From Ruminiclostridium cellulolyticum H10 (GTDB taxonomy: Bacteria > Bacillota > Clostridia > Acetivibrionales > DSM-1351): a DNA stretch of 64,000 nucleotides. The stretch is from the NCBI RefSeq assembly GCF_000022065.1, contig NC_011898.1, forward strand, positions 3,785,501-3,849,500. The letters are read 5' to 3'. Below, piece after piece: positions 38,232 through 45,652 of this stretch. Position numbers and translations under genes: made by a program. How positions within the stretch are numbered: the first letter of the stretch is position 1; every line of letters begins with the position of its first letter. The notes beneath the pieces are model-generated. The model ran no database searches, was not told the DNA's origin, and worked only from the letters and a program-made list of their open reading frames with translations.

Positions 38232-38297
38232 AGGGGTACTGCGGTTATAAAAGAGAACCTGATCTAATCTTGCCGGAATAGGAAGGCTCTCTTTTAT
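38186..38297 (+). ncRNA. candidate ~110-nt small RNA ending in a terminator
   Basis: From the rightward promoter a short RNA would carry hairpins CACTATATGTATAGTG and TACCC/GGGGTA, then a terminator-like stem AAAAGAGAACC/GGCTCTCTTTT (38,249-38,295) with following T residues. No rightward frame of useful length is present. Inferred from promoter and folding only. Confidence 0.4.
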
Positions 38298-38487
38298 TTT
38301 GTTCATTTTTAATTACATTCAATTGACAACACCTCCATTCATATTTAATATTACCAGATGCTTTAGCAATGTCTAAACAAATCACATTACAAAATAGATA
38401 TTAAGCATCCTTTGATACTATTTAAAAAAACATTTGCATTGAACAAACTATTCTTCAGCGGAATGTTTTGTTCTAAACCTATTATAT

Positions 38488-38553
38488 ACCACTTATTGGC
38501 TTCTGCCAATATAATACCATATATTTTTTAAAAAGCGTATGGTACCAAGTGGT
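38488..38553. other. possible three-way-junction RNA or cruciform
   Basis: ACCACTT pairs with AAGTGGT (outer stem); inside are ATTGGC-ttct-GCCAAT and TACCATA/TATGGTA. Three nested perfect stems in 66 bp are unlikely to be random. Confidence 0.45.
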
Positions 38554-38689
38554 TGATTTTCATATTTATACTTGATGTACCTATTTCATATAACTAGCTT
38601 ATAGTATTGTGCCTTGTTGCTTCTGATTTCATCAGCATTATTAACTAATAGTCAACAATACTCATAGTAACCATGCAATATATGAATAT

Positions 38690-38703
38690 CGAACATATGT
38701 TCT
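38690..38703. promoter_or_regulatory. LexA/DinR-type SOS box
   Basis: CGAACATATGTTCT fits the Gram-positive SOS consensus (GAAC-N4-GTTC). A rightward TATAAT lies 9 bp beyond it at 38,712-38,717. A LexA-controlled transcript in the prophage would link it to DNA damage, but no gene follows directly. Confidence 0.6.
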
Positions 38704-38946
38704 ATTATGAGTATAATACTGTTTCCTATGTTTTTCAATACCTATTATCAACATAATACATCTGTTCAATGGTTAAATCAAAGGCAACCTATCGACATTA
38801 TTCTACATAATTTTATAGGCGAACACTAGAATACTTTATTTCGATTACAGTATTGTATTATTTTGTAATTTAATGTATAATTTTTGTAACACATCTTATT
38901 TCACATCTTAAAAAATATTTAAAATTTATAAGACTAGGACAAAAGG

Positions 38947-38970
38947 CGAGCTTCGGCTCGTTTTTTGTTT
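38947..38970 (+). terminator. rightward terminator
   Basis: Stem CGAGC-ttcg-GCTCG followed by six T residues. It could end a transcript from the SOS-box region. Confidence 0.85.
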
Positions 38971-39100
38971 GTATTCCATTTCAGGCTTATACGAAGTAGA
39001 TAAGTTTGATATATTATAAAGAAATTATATCCATCACTTACATTTATTGATATAATCTAATTGAATGTGGCACATCCTGAATAAATGAGGAGTGCATAAC

Positions 39101-39265
39101 ATGACTATTTTAACTTTAATTCTGGCAGTGGTTGTAGGTTTTAATGAGATTGGCATATACATATGCCAAAAAAGAAATATAGATGATGATTTATTCAGAA
39201 TAATAAAACTTTGTGTTATTTTTATGACATTAGGTTGTAATTTTGCAGCATTTATTCTTAGTTAA
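39101..39265 (+). CDS. small membrane peptide (54 aa)
   Basis: ATG behind GAGGAG opens a 54-residue frame starting MTILTLILAVVVGFNEIGIY. Two hydrophobic segments (about 1-21 and 36-54) flank a charged centre QKRNIDDD, so it should sit in the membrane. Structured RNA and a terminator follow immediately. It resembles small prophage membrane peptides, some of which are type I toxins; function unknown. Confidence 0.6.
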   Translation: MTILTLILAVVVGFNEIGIYICQKRNIDDDLFRIIKLCVIFMTLGCNFAAFILS

Positions 39266-39273
39266 AAATTTTT

Positions 39274-39400
39274 AAGAGGCTGTACGATTGCTTCTGTTTT
39301 GTCCCAAGCAGAAGTGGTCTTTACACAAATATCAGGTAATGTGCTACTGTACAGACTCTTTTTACAAGAAAAGAAGCACCATTTAAGGTGCCTCTTTTTC
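39274..39400 (+). terminator. structured 3' region and terminator after the membrane peptide
   Basis: AAGAG-CTGTAC pairs with GTACAG-CTCTT across 63 nt and encloses CTTCTG/CAGAAG; T residues follow. A second hairpin GCACC-atttaa-GGTGC (39,376-39,391) with a T-run closes the unit. Confidence 0.6.
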
Positions 39401-39866
39401 TTTGCTTTTATACCAGTTGTCCCTACTGATATCCTTTAGCCATAATGACTATTACCCTAGATGATCACAATATCCTTTTTAATACTGCGACATTAGCGAA
39501 ACCAGACTTAATCCGGTAAGCTGATTTCATTTTTGATCACTCCCTTTCGTATTTACGCTTTTTGTTCGATATCCGAAAGAGGGCAATAACACTTTGACTA
39601 ATAACTTTATCCTAGCAATATAATTATACACCAATAATTGGTAATAATATAGTTCTATATAATTTCTTCCAACATTTATTTAAAACTTTTGTTGTCATGA
39701 TTAATATTACTTTATATTCTTAAGAAGCTTTGGCTAATATTTAGCATGATTATTTATTCCGTCTTATTAAAAATATAAGCAGATTGCGTTATTTATGGTA
39801 TATGATATGATTATCTCATACAGATTTTTCTAATATATGTTAAAATCAGGGTAAGGAGTTGATATT
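39401..39866. other. intergenic stretch before the HEPN-like gene
   Basis: No gene recognised. CCCTTTCG and CGAAAGAGGG form a spaced inverted repeat near 39,542-39,585. A weak promoter TTGCGT-N16-TATGAT lies near 39,785-39,812. Confidence 0.35.
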
Positions 39867-40706
39867 TTGAGCAAGAATGCTATGAATTATATTTATATTT
39901 GCCCATTTTGCGGCAATGTAAATAAGTATCCTGAAAATTGCAAACATCAAATTTGTTTATGCGGTAATTTGATGCAGATAGAACATTCATATCCGAATTT
40001 ACAAGCAGTTGACTCAATTCGTACAGTACAATATATGTTCGATGCGTGTAAAAATATAGATAAAAATAATAGGTTAGCAATACAAAATTTTTTGAAACAA
40101 CCTAAAGTTGGCGTTAATATTTTAGATGAAGATTTAATTAAATACATCTCGCTCTATGAGGCAGTTAGATCAAAATATCGTGATAATTTTGTTGATGATT
40201 TTATTAATATAGATGATGAATTTGAAAAAAAGATGTTGGATAAATATAATGTTGATTTCAGTGTGATTGATTCATTTATAGCCTCTTCAAGGTTATTTCT
40301 AAGAAACTATTTTAGAAAATCTTTCATTATAATGTTAGCAACAAGTATTGAATTGCTTTTTAATGATTATTTCGGTTCATTGGTTTTATCTAAATTAGGT
40401 AACAATGGGGGAGAAGTATTTTTATCTAGCTATGAATATGCTAGCATTAAAGATTGTATTGAGGTATGTAGTGCCTTTACAGATAAGCCTATTGATTACA
40501 TAATGAATAGCTTAAGTCTAGGTTTTTTTGACAGGTGGAGTACCTTAAGAAATGAGAGAAATTCTATCATTCATAGTAATAATAGATATATATCAAGCAA
40601 AAGAATAAACGATGCATATAAACTAATTGAAGAAAGTATTCTAGTTTTTTCAAATTTGAAGAGTTTAATATATAAGCAAAATAAAACCAACAAAACAATA
40701 CTATGA
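39867..40706 (+). CDS. zinc-ribbon protein with HEPN-like C-terminus (prophage cargo)
   Basis: A 279-residue protein read against the phage genes. The N-terminus has a zinc ribbon, CPFCGN..C-H..CLCGN (about 12-34). The middle is helical. Near residue 228 the segment RNERNSIIHSN fits the R-X4-6-H signature of HEPN ribonucleases, and the following helix (INDAYKLIEESILVFSNL) fits the end of such domains. HEPN proteins often act in abortive infection or RNA-cleaving toxin systems. Start TTG behind AAGGAG. AT-rich, typical of cargo genes. HEPN call is moderate. Confidence 0.6.
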   Translation: MSKNAMNYIYICPFCGNVNKYPENCKHQICLCGNLMQIEHSYPNLQAVDSIRTVQYMFDACKNIDKNNRLAIQNFLKQPKVGVNILDEDLIKYISLYEAVRSKYRDNFVDDFINIDDEFEKKMLDKYNVDFSVIDSFIASSRLFLRNYFRKSFIIMLATSIELLFNDYFGSLVLSKLGNNGGEVFLSSYEYASIKDCIEVCSAFTDKPIDYIMNSLSLGFFDRWSTLRNERNSIIHSNNRYISSKRINDAYKLIEESILVFSNLKSLIYKQNKTNKTIL

Positions 40707-40793
40707 GAATTTTGGGTAATTTATGTAGTAGCCCCCAGAGAACGTTTCATTTTCTGTGTTTGATTAACCATAACCACTTTTGGGGATAGTATC

Positions 40794-40861
40794 AAAAAAC
40801 ACAAATCCATCAAGGCTATATATAACGGAAATAATCCGGCCTTGACAAATTTGTGTTTTTT
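40794..40861. terminator. bidirectional hairpin after the HEPN-like gene
   Basis: AAAAAACACAAAT pairs perfectly over 13 bp with ATTTGTGTTTTTT, enclosing TCAAGGC/GCCTTGA. A/T runs on both sides allow termination from both strands. Confidence 0.75.
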
Positions 40862-40964
40862 AATTCATAGGTTATCAAGTGGTTTATGTCAAATTATTGG
40901 TAACCATATTTACACAAAATCTTAAACGCACCCAGCCCCAGGATTCCCCCCTGAGGGCTATAGT

Positions 40965-41306
40965 CTACTTCATACCTGGAGGCTTTATTGAATTATTTAC
41001 AATGCCATCGTCCAGACTGTCCTTTATCTTATCAAACCATTCCTGAAGCTTTTTTTCAAGCAAGCTTTGTGTAATAAAAAGCCTTAGCCATGGGGGTATT
41101 ATCATGTACAGCTGTGTCATAACCTGTTCAAATCTCTCCCGTCCTTTTTTTGTGCCTGTGATGGTTGTTTCTGCTTGCCTTATCAGTTTATAAGCAATTT
41201 CCCTAAGTTTTCTCCAGCGTTGTTTTACGATTAAATAGGCTATATATATTATACATGCAATCAAAATGATAATAGTAACCAAGTTATTTAATAAAAACTC
41301 TCTCAT
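40965..41306 (-). CDS. holin-like protein, LLH type
   Basis: 113 residues with one N-terminal membrane segment (NNLVTIIILIACIIYIAYLIV) and a charged helical tail. Together with the NlpC/P60 lysin 14 bp upstream it looks like a holin of the LLH group that lets lysin reach the wall. It is the last gene of the lysis module. Confidence 0.6.
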   Translation of the reverse strand: MREFLLNNLVTIIILIACIIYIAYLIVKQRWRKLREIAYKLIRQAETTITGTKKGRERFEQVMTQLYMIIPPWLRLFITQSLLEKKLQEWFDKIKDSLDDGIVNNSIKPPGMK

Positions 41307-41319
41307 AATAAATTCTCCT

Positions 41320-41973
41320 TTATTTTTTAAGTTTCTTTGCTATCTTTATAAATAGTGCGGGTAGGCTTGATGCGGACTTTTTTGCTTTATCTTCTGGCAG
41401 TTTTGGCAGCCAATACTCATATGGTGATCCAACCTCTTCACATATGATTTTCAATGCTTCATTGTAAGTCATTTCAGGTTCAATGTACTGTATGTACGGG
41501 CATTTTAGCCAATGTGTCCATGGCGTAGAACCTTTGAGCGGTGTTTTTATTACGCCTGCTTTTGTCCCATGAGCTTCAATAACCTGTCCCCCGCCGATAT
41601 AGACTCCAATGTGTCCCTTGTGCCAGACACATATACCCGGTATATCAGGAATAGTGTTTAATAACCCTTTTTCTTTTGCAGCCGTGTACATACCGTCAGC
41701 GTTTACATCATACTTACTTGTGTAAACTGGATTGCTTTTTCCTGAATCCCACCACAGATATGATTTAATGAGGTTAACGCAGTCCGCTGTACGCCGCCCA
41801 ATGTAATGCCCTTTAATAAAATCCAGATACCTCCCTACATCATCCCCGCATTGTTTCAGTTTTGCTTGTAAAATTGATTCTGTTAGTACTTGCCCGTAAG
41901 TTCCTCGGACATACCCCCATTTCTCATTTAATGCCTTTTTGACATGTTCGACCAATCCTATGTTTGTTAACAT
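41320..41973 (-). CDS. prophage endolysin, NlpC/P60 family
   Basis: 217 residues. The catalytic Cys is in TADCVNLIKSYLWW and the His in VWHKGHIGVYIGGGQVIEAHGT, the NlpC/P60 cysteine peptidase pattern. It cleaves peptidoglycan peptides during lysis. No signal peptide, so it depends on a holin. The C-terminal ~60 residues may bind the wall. Confidence 0.85.
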   Translation of the reverse strand: MLTNIGLVEHVKKALNEKWGYVRGTYGQVLTESILQAKLKQCGDDVGRYLDFIKGHYIGRRTADCVNLIKSYLWWDSGKSNPVYTSKYDVNADGMYTAAKEKGLLNTIPDIPGICVWHKGHIGVYIGGGQVIEAHGTKAGVIKTPLKGSTPWTHWLKCPYIQYIEPEMTYNEALKIICEEVGSPYEYWLPKLPEDKAKKSASSLPALFIKIAKKLKK

Positions 41974-41985
41974 GTGTTATCCCTC

Positions 41986-42240
41986 CTATTTTCCCGTAAA
42001 TTTTAAAACCCCTACTATAGCACCGATAACGGTTATTGCTGTAGTAAGGGTTTTTATAAGCTCCAATACGATCGGCGACCAAGCTTTATTGTCGCTCTCG
42101 TTTCTTTTTTTAATATCTGCCTTTATCTCTGTCAAATCCTCCTTAATAGCTTTAACGTATACTTTTGTTTCAGAATGATTTTGCTCCAGCGTTCTGATCC
42201 GTTCCTCGTTGAGGCAGCGGTACCCGCATTCTCCTGTCAT
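41986..42240 (-). CDS. XhlA-like haemolysin/holin accessory
   Basis: 84 residues: a coiled-coil first half (RIRTLEQNHSETKVYVKAIKED) and a C-terminal membrane segment (TLTTAITVIGAIVGVLKF). This is the XhlA layout of PBSX-like lysis cassettes. Confidence 0.8.
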   Translation of the reverse strand: MTGECGYRCLNEERIRTLEQNHSETKVYVKAIKEDLTEIKADIKKRNESDNKAWSPIVLELIKTLTTAITVIGAIVGVLKFTGK

Positions 42241-42270
42241 AAGTAGTCCTCCCTTGATGTATTCGGTAAA

Positions 42271-42561
42271 TTATGTTGTACCTTGCATATTTAATAAGCA
42301 GTCAACCGCATTTGACACCTGTTCAATCTTAGCTCTTAATTCTGCGTTCTCGGCCTGCAGTTGTTCAATCGCTGTTTGTTCGGCCTCGAGTTTAACTCCG
42401 TTTCTATAAAAAAAACCATCCCTATAGATATCTCCTATACCAACAGGCACAGTACCACAAACGATAAGACCATTAGCATAAGCAAAACTCTGGTCTGCTA
42501 TTACAATGTTTTCGACTGTAGTTCCATCTTGTGCTAGCACTGCACATCTTAAAGCTTCCAT
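42271..42561 (-). CDS. small tail-region protein with C-terminal coiled coil
   Basis: 96 residues, not assigned. The first half is beta-like (GTTVENIVIADQSFAYANG); the second half is a coiled coil (EAEQTAIEQLQAENAELRAK). Located between fibre and lysis genes, so probably a fibre or baseplate accessory. Confidence 0.6.
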   Translation of the reverse strand: MEALRCAVLAQDGTTVENIVIADQSFAYANGLIVCGTVPVGIGDIYRDGFFYRNGVKLEAEQTAIEQLQAENAELRAKIEQVSNAVDCLLNMQGTT

Positions 42562-42577
42562 GATAAAACCTCCTTAA

Positions 42578-43438
42578 TTATGTTGGATATCCCCATCTAA
42601 CAATTACTATACCGGATCCACCTGTTCCTCCAGTTCCTCTATTACTACTTCCATAACCACCTCCACCACCTCCTCCACCATATCCACCACCACCGTTACC
42701 TCCGGCACATCCCATGACTCCTACACTACCCATTTGTCCAGCACTTCCAGACCCAGCTGTAAAAGATGATATCCCGGGGTCTCCAGACGCTCCTACACCA
42801 GTTGAAGTATTACCTCCTGCACCTCCAGCACCACCCCCTGCATGTATCCTACCCCAAAAATCTGTAGTAGGTGTACCTTGTCCTGTACCATTGGATCCGG
42901 CTCCGGAAGAACCAGTATTATAATAAGGAGGAGTACCGTTGCCGCCATTAGAACCAGCCACACCACCACTAGACCAAGCACTAGTAGATAATATCATACC
43001 TCCCCCACCAGCACTTCCCCCATTTGCTCCATTACTGCTTGTTGCTCCGTTTCCACCAGCAGCGGGGGTTAATCCTGTATAGGTGCTAGAACCTCCAGAA
43101 GACCCCGCTGTTCCTCCTGAACCCACATAAATAGTTACGGGAGTAGTAGGAGACACTCCATAATAAATTTTGGTATACCCACTTGCTCCCCCACCGCCCC
43201 CTACATATGAACTTCCAGAACTACTACCGCCACCACCAGCACCAACCAGAAACACATCTAATTTTGCAGGTAACCGCCCTTCAAAAGAAAGCGTACCCGA
43301 GGAAGTGCATTCTATATAGCCTCTTGAAGCACTTTCTGTTACAATTTTGCAAGAGCCTGTATAGTTAACTTTGATAGGTGTACCTTGTACTTTTTCGCCC
43401 TTTGGTCTGATAAAACTTTCACCAAAGCTTCTACTCAT
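42578..43438 (-). CDS. glycine-rich tail-tip/fibre protein
   Basis: 286 residues. The first ~75 are beta-rich; the rest is Gly/Ser-rich with many GGGG and GGAGG runs, ending GGSGIVIVRWGYPT. Phage adhesins such as those of the gp38 type use polyglycine-II helix bundles to display receptor loops; similar composition and tail position support a receptor-binding role (inference). Confidence 0.65.
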   Translation of the reverse strand: MSRSFGESFIRPKGEKVQGTPIKVNYTGSCKIVTESASRGYIECTSSGTLSFEGRLPAKLDVFLVGAGGGGSSSGSSYVGGGGGASGYTKIYYGVSPTTPVTIYVGSGGTAGSSGGSSTYTGLTPAAGGNGATSSNGANGGSAGGGGMILSTSAWSSGGVAGSNGGNGTPPYYNTGSSGAGSNGTGQGTPTTDFWGRIHAGGGAGGAGGNTSTGVGASGDPGISSFTAGSGSAGQMGSVGVMGCAGGNGGGGYGGGGGGGGYGSSNRGTGGTGGSGIVIVRWGYPT

Positions 43439-43882
43439 TTAGTAATCCCCTCCCATAAAGGTTACAGAATAACCTGATGCCACAGTAGTGCCTAAGGATA
43501 CATATATTTTTTCTCCACTTTTTAATGCAGGAGGCAATACTCCATTACCATCGTTGGCATAGTTGATTGGTAATAGTACAGTGTCCACTCCTGTGATAGC
43601 AGCTGTCTGAGCCGTTGAAGCTGCTAATGCCACCTCATGGATTAGTTTAAAATTAACCTCTGCTGTGCCTTGTCCATCATTCCAATAAATTCTTAATACT
43701 GAAGCAACATTAGTTCCAAGGGCTCTTATCTTAATGGCATCCACTCTTGTACCATTAGTACCTCCAGTAGCTAAAACCATCCCATTTGTTACAGGAGCTT
43801 TTATATTTGTATCAGCAGTTTGTATATATACACCTGATATATTAGGACTTGCAGGATAAATTGGTATCGTATTTGCTGGCAT
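43439..43882 (-). CDS. phage tail/fibre accessory protein
   Basis: 147 residues, beta-rich, ending VTFMGGDY. Contains VLRIYWNDGQGTAEVNFKL, common in small virion proteins of Firmicutes phages. Adjacent to fibre genes on both sides with almost no spacing. Precise role unknown. Confidence 0.6.
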   Translation of the reverse strand: MPANTIPIYPASPNISGVYIQTADTNIKAPVTNGMVLATGGTNGTRVDAIKIRALGTNVASVLRIYWNDGQGTAEVNFKLIHEVALAASTAQTAAITGVDTVLLPINYANDGNGVLPPALKSGEKIYVSLGTTVASGYSVTFMGGDY

Positions 43883-44700
43883 TATAAAGCACCTCCTATG
43901 TTTTTATATGCATATAATATAGAAGATACATGAGACGTACCTCCAATATAGTTATTAAACTCTGACTTATCCAACTTATTATTTAAACCGTGAGCATCAG
44001 TGCTATTATTAATGTGTTGTTCTAGGCTAGTTTCTTTTGCATAGTAACCAGGTAACTGTCCCCCGAGTTTATCTGCATTACCCGAATTAAGGGCGTTATT
44101 GGCGGTATTTGCAGTATCTATTATGCCGTCGTCATCCTGATCTATATCAGCCCACAACACATCACCAGCACCCGTACCATCTTGTCCCTTAGGTATTGCA
44201 AAGTCAAATACAGGTGACTCATTAGGGCTTCCGGCTTGTCTTGTCACAGTAACCAGTTTACCCGGTTGTAAGGTTGTAACTGTACCTACTGTTATGTTTG
44301 GTACCGTCCCGGCATCTCCTTTGTCACCTTTCTTTCCAACTAGTTTCCAATGCTCGTTTTCTTCTACGGGATATGTAGGTGGAGTAAAACCCTGCGATTC
44401 CAATATAGTACCGTCAGGGTTTTCTTTAAGCATATATGAGCAACCATCTATAGATACTATGTTGTTTGTGTGATACACAAAATCAGGGTCGTATTGTCCG
44501 TAGTGTTTAGTGTTGGAGTACCTTAGTTGTCGGTCTACTTCGTTTACTTCTCTATCTGTCTCGGCTGTTTCACGGTCAGATTCGGAGTTAAGCACTCCTG
44601 TTATGTCAGTTTCTACTTCTGAGAATCCTATATTTATCTTGTCGTAATCATCCTTTATTTTGTTTTCCCCGTAGAGATTACAGTACTTGTTTATCGCCAT
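43882..44700 (-). CDS. tail fibre-like protein
   Basis: About 272 residues. The N-terminus is helical (repeated ETDREVNEVDRQ), the centre has a short collagen-like part (GKKGDKGDAGTVP) and PKGQDGTGAGD, and the C-terminus has DADKLGGQLPGYY-like fibre repeats. Typical phage fibre. Start set at MAINKYCN; a TTG 18 codons upstream is the longest frame but lies inside the preceding gene. Confidence 0.75.
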   Translation of the reverse strand: MAINKYCNLYGENKIKDDYDKINIGFSEVETDITGVLNSESDRETAETDREVNEVDRQLRYSNTKHYGQYDPDFVYHTNNIVSIDGCSYMLKENPDGTILESQGFTPPTYPVEENEHWKLVGKKGDKGDAGTVPNITVGTVTTLQPGKLVTVTRQAGSPNESPVFDFAIPKGQDGTGAGDVLWADIDQDDDGIIDTANTANNALNSGNADKLGGQLPGYYAKETSLEQHINNSTDAHGLNNKLDKSEFNNYIGGTSHVSSILYAYKNIGGAL

Positions 44701-44959
44701 TCTGTCCCCCACCCCTGCCACCAAGAAGGTTAAGTCTTGCAACCATATCGTCAATTTCTTTTATTGATTCATCTATAGCCTTAGACTGTTTTTGCAGCTC
44801 TGTAACTTGATTTGACAACTGTGTCTGCCTGTTAAGCAACTGTATCTTTTGTGCTTGTAATTCCGCTTTATTAAGCTGTTTTTGCGTTGTCTCGACTATT
44901 GTCACGACACCTCCCTCTTCTATCTTGTAGTTTCTGTCTAAAATTCTTTGTGTAGCCAT
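44678..44959 (-). CDS. small coiled-coil tail protein
   Basis: 93 residues, mostly heptad repeats (QLNKAELQAQKIQLLNRQ) with a Gly-rich end. Its 3' end overlaps the fibre gene by 23 nt. Probably a virion accessory. Confidence 0.6.
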   Translation of the reverse strand: MATQRILDRNYKIEEGGVVTIVETTQKQLNKAELQAQKIQLLNRQTQLSNQVTELQKQSKAIDESIKEIDDMVARLNLLGGRGGGQNGDKQVL

Positions 44960-45072
44960 GGTTTCTTCATCCTTTCTGTTTAATGTTTACAAATAACTCG
45001 GTAATGGAATATAATGCAATTAATAAGTAAATAATTTCCCATGAGTAATAATTTCTCAAAGGAGGTCATATA

Positions 45073-45639
45073 ATGAAAAAATTTTTTGCCGGATTGATCA
45101 CCGGAATAATTGTTGCAATATCTTTTACAGCTTTTGCAGCAGTTCAATTAAAAGTAGTCCCAAATCCATACCCGGTGTATATAAATAATGTAAAATCAGA
45201 TGTTAGTGGATATAATATCAATGGTTCGACTTATCTTAAGACCACCGATTTTAAGTCGGCTGGACTTGACGTAAAGTATAATAAGAACAAAAAGCAAATC
45301 GAAGTAAAATCTACTACTACAGGATTAACAAATAACAATTCAGGCACAACTGGAAACAATCAAAACCCTGTATTCCTTTATGAGGGTGACGCAAAAGATA
45401 CAACGTATAGAGGATATAAAGCAATATTGTATAATGGAGATACATTTATTAATGCAGTTGAATTCTTAAAAAAATTAAAAATGACTATTAAATATAATAC
45501 TAAGCAAGATTCCTATCAATTTTATAAAAATGAAGTTAAAATATTAGAAACACTAAATTCAACCTCGGAATATTATATCGTTTATGAAAATCGCCCTTAT
45601 TTTAATGTGAAGTTTTTAGGGGAATACCTAGAGGGATAG
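45073..45639 (+). CDS. secreted stalk-domain protein (copper amine oxidase N-terminal type), prophage cargo
   Basis: 188 residues read opposite to the virion genes. A signal peptide (1-22, ending FTAFA) precedes KVVPNPYPVYINNVKSDVSGYNI and a second beta-rich part with FINAVEFLKKLKM, as in copper amine oxidase N-terminal/stalk domains common on clostridial surfaces. Strong AAAGGAGG site and its own terminator suggest expression in the lysogen. Surface modification is inferred. Confidence 0.7.
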   Translation: MKKFFAGLITGIIVAISFTAFAAVQLKVVPNPYPVYINNVKSDVSGYNINGSTYLKTTDFKSAGLDVKYNKNKKQIEVKSTTTGLTNNNSGTTGNNQNPVFLYEGDAKDTTYRGYKAILYNGDTFINAVEFLKKLKMTIKYNTKQDSYQFYKNEVKILETLNSTSEYYIVYENRPYFNVKFLGEYLEG

Positions 45640-45652
45640 TCCTCTAGGTATT
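45623..45652. terminator. shared hairpin between convergent genes
   Basis: A 12-bp perfect stem (AATACCTAGAGG and complement) with a 6-nt loop overlaps the stop codons of the rightward cargo gene and the leftward tail gene, so it can serve both. Confidence 0.75.

Larger units (their letters stand above)
38298..39100. other. 800-bp prophage stretch without evident genes
   Basis: No credible gene of normal length on either strand. It holds a branched-fold candidate (38,488-38,553), a LexA-type box (38,690-38,703) and a terminator (38,947-38,970), so it is likely regulatory or encodes RNA. Confidence 0.5.

Noticed and set aside
38256-38331. A 25-codon minus-strand frame starting TTG behind GGAGGTG
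   Set aside because: Very short, coincides with the terminator-like hairpin of the opposite-strand RNA, and no family is recognised.
42714-42923. Proline-rich plus-strand frame opposite the glycine-rich tail gene
   Set aside because: It is the complement of Gly codons, with no start signals.
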